From JBOGFC01 sp050742155 (GTDB lineage: Bacteria; Actinomycetota; Acidimicrobiia; Spongiisociales; JALYHC01), in assembly GCA_050742155.1 (NCBI GenBank), contig JBOGFC010000206.1:1-7031 (forward strand): a stretch of DNA of 7,031 nucleotides, given 5' to 3'. Numbering within the stretch: position 1 is the first letter of the stretch; each line of letters begins with the position of its first letter. The position numbers were made by a program, and so were the translations under genes. Under the pieces are notes generated by a model, which did not search any database, was not told the DNA's origin, and was given only the letters and a program-made list of their open reading frames with translations. Of the stretch, positions 4,954 to 7,031 are shown piece by piece.

Positions 4954-5004
4954 CGAACCTAAGGCTTGAGTGAACCGTTGCGGTACAGCCAAGCCTTAGG
5001 TTCG
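4954..5004. repeat. Perfect 15-bp inverted repeat (large hairpin)
   Basis: CGAACCTAAGGCTTG (4954-4968) is the exact reverse complement of CAAGCCTTAGGTTCG (4990-5004). The 21-base spacer contains a nested hairpin, ACCG-TTG-CGGT (4974-4984). The structure lies between the AI-2E gene stop and the promoter of the CBS gene. No T-run follows on either strand, so it is not a canonical intrinsic terminator. It could still be a U-less actinobacterial terminator, an mRNA 3'-end stabiliser, a miniature repeat or a protein-binding site. Confidence 0.85.
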
Positions 5005-5025
5005 CAGCAGGAGGGAAATCTGAGC

Positions 5026-5053
5026 GGTTTGGGATCCGCTCCACATCGGGTAA
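5026..5053 (+). promoter_or_regulatory. SigB/SigF-type general stress promoter
   Basis: GGTTT (5026-5030), a 17-base spacer, then GGGTAA (5048-5053) closely matches the GGTTT-N(15-17)-GGGTA pattern of actinobacterial SigF and related SigB factors. It lies 31 bases before the CBS-domain gene ATG, and GGAGGGAGG (5071-5079) is the ribosome site. A 6-bp inverted repeat (GAGCGG 5022-5027 / CCGCTC 5036-5041) overlaps the -35 and could be an operator. Confidence 0.6.
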
Positions 5054-5084
5054 TTGTCTCAGGATCCATCGGAGGGAGGCAGCC

Positions 5085-5507
5085 ATGCCGCAGACCGTGC
5101 GAGATTTCATGACCCCGGAACCGGTCACTCTTCCCGGCACCTCGTCCATCATCGACGGAGCCCGTCTCATGAGGGATGGGGCGATCGGTGACGTCATCGT
5201 CCTGGACGAAGACGGCGAGGTGTCCGGGATAGTGACCGACCGTGACATCGCTATTCGAGCCGTCGCCGAAGGTCGGGACCCGCTCACCACGCAACTCGGG
5301 ATCGTCGCCTCCAAGGAGCTCAGCACCCTCACTCCCGACCAGCCCATCTCCGAGGCCGCCCGGCTCATGAAGGACAAGGCCATCCGACGGATCCCGGTGG
5401 TGGAGGCGGGCCGGGTGGTGGGCGTCCTCTCGCTGGGGGACCTGGCCGCCCGTCTCGATCCGGAGTCGGTGTTGGGACGCGTCAGCCAGGCGCCACCCAG
5501 CGAGTGA
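5085..5507 (+). CDS. Two-CBS-domain protein
   Basis: A 140-residue soluble protein made almost wholly of a Bateman module. CBS1 is about residues 7-62, with VRDFMTPEPVTL, GDVIVLDEDGEVSGIVTDRDIAIRAV. CBS2 is about 75-125, with LTPDQPISEAARLM, RRIPVVEAGRVVGVLSLGDLA. Such pairs bind adenosine nucleotides or related ligands. Stand-alone members, such as hypoxic response protein 1 of mycobacteria, are induced in stress. No effector domain is attached, so it may sense energy state and act on a partner. It has a strong Shine-Dalgarno (GGAGGGAGG, spacing five) and a SigB/SigF-like promoter. It is the first gene of a probable three-gene unit, 13 bases before the PRC-barrel gene. Confidence 0.92.
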   Translation: MPQTVRDFMTPEPVTLPGTSSIIDGARLMRDGAIGDVIVLDEDGEVSGIVTDRDIAIRAVAEGRDPLTTQLGIVASKELSTLTPDQPISEAARLMKDKAIRRIPVVEAGRVVGVLSLGDLAARLDPESVLGRVSQAPPSE

Positions 5508-5520
5508 ACCGGGGGAAACC

Positions 5521-5757
5521 GTGAGCAGCCTCGAGGGATGGGAAGTCCGCAACTATGAGGGCCGGCGCCTCGGTACGGTGGCCGAGGTCGTGGGTGATCC
5601 GGAGACCGGAGAGGCGTCGAGGATCGTGGTCACCACCGGCAAGGAGAACTTGATCGGCGGTGACCGGGCGGGTCTGAGCCTCAGCCTGGAGGCGGTGAGA
5701 ATCGATCCGGAGCAGCGTGTCCTCCTGGTCCAGGCCGGTCCCGAAGAGCCCGGTTAG
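5521..5757 (+). CDS. Small PRC-barrel-like protein
   Basis: A 78-residue protein starting at GTG 5521, behind the purine-rich GGGGGAAA. GWEVRNYEGRRLGTVAEV followed by GDPETGEASRIVV is the pattern of a PRC-barrel: 'v-x-d-x-x-G-x-x-iG-x-v-x-dv' then a strand after the D-x-x-T-G turn. The C-terminal half (LSLEAVRIDPEQRVLLV) completes the small beta barrel. Such proteins mediate protein or RNA contacts in ribosome maturation (RimM), photosynthetic reaction centres and many stand-alone actinobacterial stress proteins. The specific role is unknown. Close spacing to the CBS gene suggests cotranscription from the SigB/SigF-type promoter. Confidence 0.75.
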   Translation: MSSLEGWEVRNYEGRRLGTVAEVVGDPETGEASRIVVTTGKENLIGGDRAGLSLSLEAVRIDPEQRVLLVQAGPEEPG

Positions 5758-5798
5758 CGGCAGAATGGAGCCGTGAAGACCCGGTCGGGGAAGTCGGG

Positions 5799-7031
5799 AT
5801 GTGGTGGGCGATGATCGAAGGGCCGACGCCCGACGGTGGAGGAGGCGGCCGGGGGACCACCGGCGGTCGGATCGACATCGGGGTAGCGGTTGAGGAGCGA
5901 GTGGCCATGTTCGCCACTCGTCGATCGCTGGCCGGCCCCGCCGGTGAGCACTTCGATGCGGAGCAGGCCGAAGCCGCCGACGCTTCCCTCCCCGCTTCTC
6001 TCGCCCGACGCTGCTTCCAGGCCGACCCGGACGTCGCCTGGGTGCACGTGCTCACCCAGGATCTCATCATCGAGCGCCCGATGGGGTGGGACGAGGGATC
6101 ACTCGGCAGGATGGTCGAGGCCATCCGGACCTTCTTGGACGACGAGGGAGCCTTTGCCGAAGACGTCGAGGAGCTCCGCCAACGCCACTACAACGCCACC
6201 ATCTCGGAGGTGCGTCAGGTCCACGAGGAGCTGCGCATCATCCGGGTGCGCCCGGACCGGCCCCCGCCGCCCTTCGAAGCGGGCCAATACACCACCCTGG
6301 CACTCGGTTATTGGGAGCCCCGGGTCGAGCATCGGGAAGACCTCGACCCGCGCCGGGGCGGGCGCCTGGCGCGACGCTCCTACTCGGTGTCGAGCTCGAT
6401 CCTCGACGGCACCGGGAACCTCCTCGAGCCGGATCAGGAAGCGCTGGAGTTCTATGTGGTGCTGGTTCGGGGGGAGGCCGACCCTCGTGATCTTCCGGCG
6501 CTGACGCCCCGCCTCTTTCTCAAGGGAGAGGGGGACCGCCTCTACATGAGCACTCGCTTCCTGGGCGGCTACACACTGAAGAAGGTCGAGCCGGACCAGA
6601 ACGTGGTCTTCCTGGCCACCGGCACGGGCGAGGCGCCCCACAACCTGATGACCCTCCAGTTGCTGCGCGGGGGCCATCGAGGAAGGATCTTGTCGGTCTG
6701 CTGTGTCCGCTACCGGAGGGACCTGGGCTACCTGGGGCTACACCGGCGGCTGGAAGAGCTCTTTCCGACCTACCGCTATCTCTCCCTCACCACCCGGGAG
6801 CCTGACGACCGGACCAAGGTCTATATCCAGGACCTGATCCGCTCCGGCCGGGTGGAAGAGGAGCTGGGAAGTCCTCTCGACCCCGACGGGAGCCATGTGT
6901 TTCTCTGTGGCAACCCGGCCATGATCGGTTTGCCCGGCCGGGACGGCTCCTTTCCGGAACCGCCGGGGGCGGTCGAGCTCCTCGCCGAGCGCGGCTTCAC
7001 GCTCGACGACAACATCCACTATGAGGAGTAC
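5799..7031 (+). CDS. Ferredoxin-NADP reductase-like flavoprotein with long N-terminal extension (partial)
   Basis: An open frame of 411 codons running off the right edge. From about residue 130 (HYNATI) it is a plant-type ferredoxin-NADP+ reductase. FEAGQYTTLALG is the FAD-domain strand, RRSYSVSS (192-199) is the RxYS flavin motif, and FLATGTGEAPHN (271-282) is the NADP-binding loop. FLCGNPAMIG (368-377) is the conserved Cys-Gly region. The last residues (DDNIHYEEY) match the family's C-terminal end, so probably only a final aromatic residue and the stop are missing. It should shuttle electrons between NADPH and ferredoxin or flavodoxin. Residues 1-129 are an extension absent from ordinary Fpr (about 250 residues) and not recognised. 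The start is uncertain: ATG 5799 (GGGGAAG five bases upstream) is preferred; ATG 5811, GTG 5901 and ATG 5907 are in frame. GC-ending codons persist upstream of 5907, supporting an early start. Confidence 0.85.
   Translation, partial: MWWAMIEGPTPDGGGGGRGTTGGRIDIGVAVEERVAMFATRRSLAGPAGEHFDAEQAEAADASLPASLARRCFQADPDVAWVHVLTQDLIIERPMGWDEGSLGRMVEAIRTFLDDEGAFAEDVEELRQRHYNATISEVRQVHEELRIIRVRPDRPPPPFEAGQYTTLALGYWEPRVEHREDLDPRRGGRLARRSYSVSSSILDGTGNLLEPDQEALEFYVVLVRGEADPRDLPALTPRLFLKGEGDRLYMSTRFLGGYTLKKVEPDQNVVFLATGTGEAPHNLMTLQLLRGGHRGRILSVCCVRYRRDLGYLGLHRRLEELFPTYRYLSLTTREPDDRTKVYIQDLIRSGRVEEELGSPLDPDGSHVFLCGNPAMIGLPGRDGSFPEPPGAVELLAERGFTLDDNIHYEEY

Noticed and set aside
5681..6124. Minus-strand open frames opposite the start of the FNR gene
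   Set aside because: Ser/Pro/Arg-rich with no domain; the plus strand keeps GC-ending codons and runs into a clear FNR.

Overview
The window is very GC-rich and nearly all coding. GC-ending codons, GTG starts, TANNNT -10 boxes (one apparently giving a leaderless mRNA), a SigB/SigF-type promoter and protein variants such as the HGIDWDH nickel/cobalt transporter point to a chromosomal segment of an actinobacterium (Actinomycetota). It may come from an environmental lineage; the class cannot be fixed from sequence alone. There are no rRNA or tRNA genes, insertion sequences or CRISPR arrays.

Layout. (1) Positions 1-880, minus strand: a MoaD-like ubiquitin-fold domain runs without a stop into a BNR/Asp-box sialidase-like domain that leaves the left edge. 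A single-base frameshift near 707-725 splits the MoaD part. (2) 881-967: a divergent promoter region with two mirrored TAGTCT boxes. (3) 968-2619, plus strand: a compact run of a NicO-family Ni/Co transporter with a His-rich loop, an NADPH-dependent FMN reductase and a small zinc-ribbon protein. (4) 2639-3559, minus strand, convergent: a BtuF/FhuD-type substrate-binding lipoprotein preceded by a cobalamin riboswitch (about 3598-3708). (5) 3560-3881: 322 bases without a well-supported gene. It holds the riboswitch, a REP-like palindrome, a short hairpin, a probable -10 box for the plus-strand gene and a possible 7-residue leader peptide. (6) 3882-4931, plus: an AI-2E family (PerM-like) membrane protein. 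(7) 4932-5084: a perfect 15-bp inverted repeat, then a SigB/SigF-like promoter. (8) 5085-7031, plus: a two-CBS-domain protein, a small PRC-barrel-like protein, and a ferredoxin-NADP reductase with a long unassigned N-terminal extension, cut by the right edge within a few residues of its probable end.

How they may work together. Region 3-4 fits cobalt/cobalamin supply: the riboswitch ties the binding protein to corrinoid level, the NicO transporter can import cobalt (or nickel), and the flavin reductase could supply reduced flavin. That last link is inference. Region 8 looks like a general-stress/redox operon under an alternative sigma factor. The strongest points for a second look are the MoaD-BNR fusion with an internal Gly-Gly, the stand-alone riboswitch-controlled binding protein, the 15-bp palindrome, and the N-terminal domain of the reductase.
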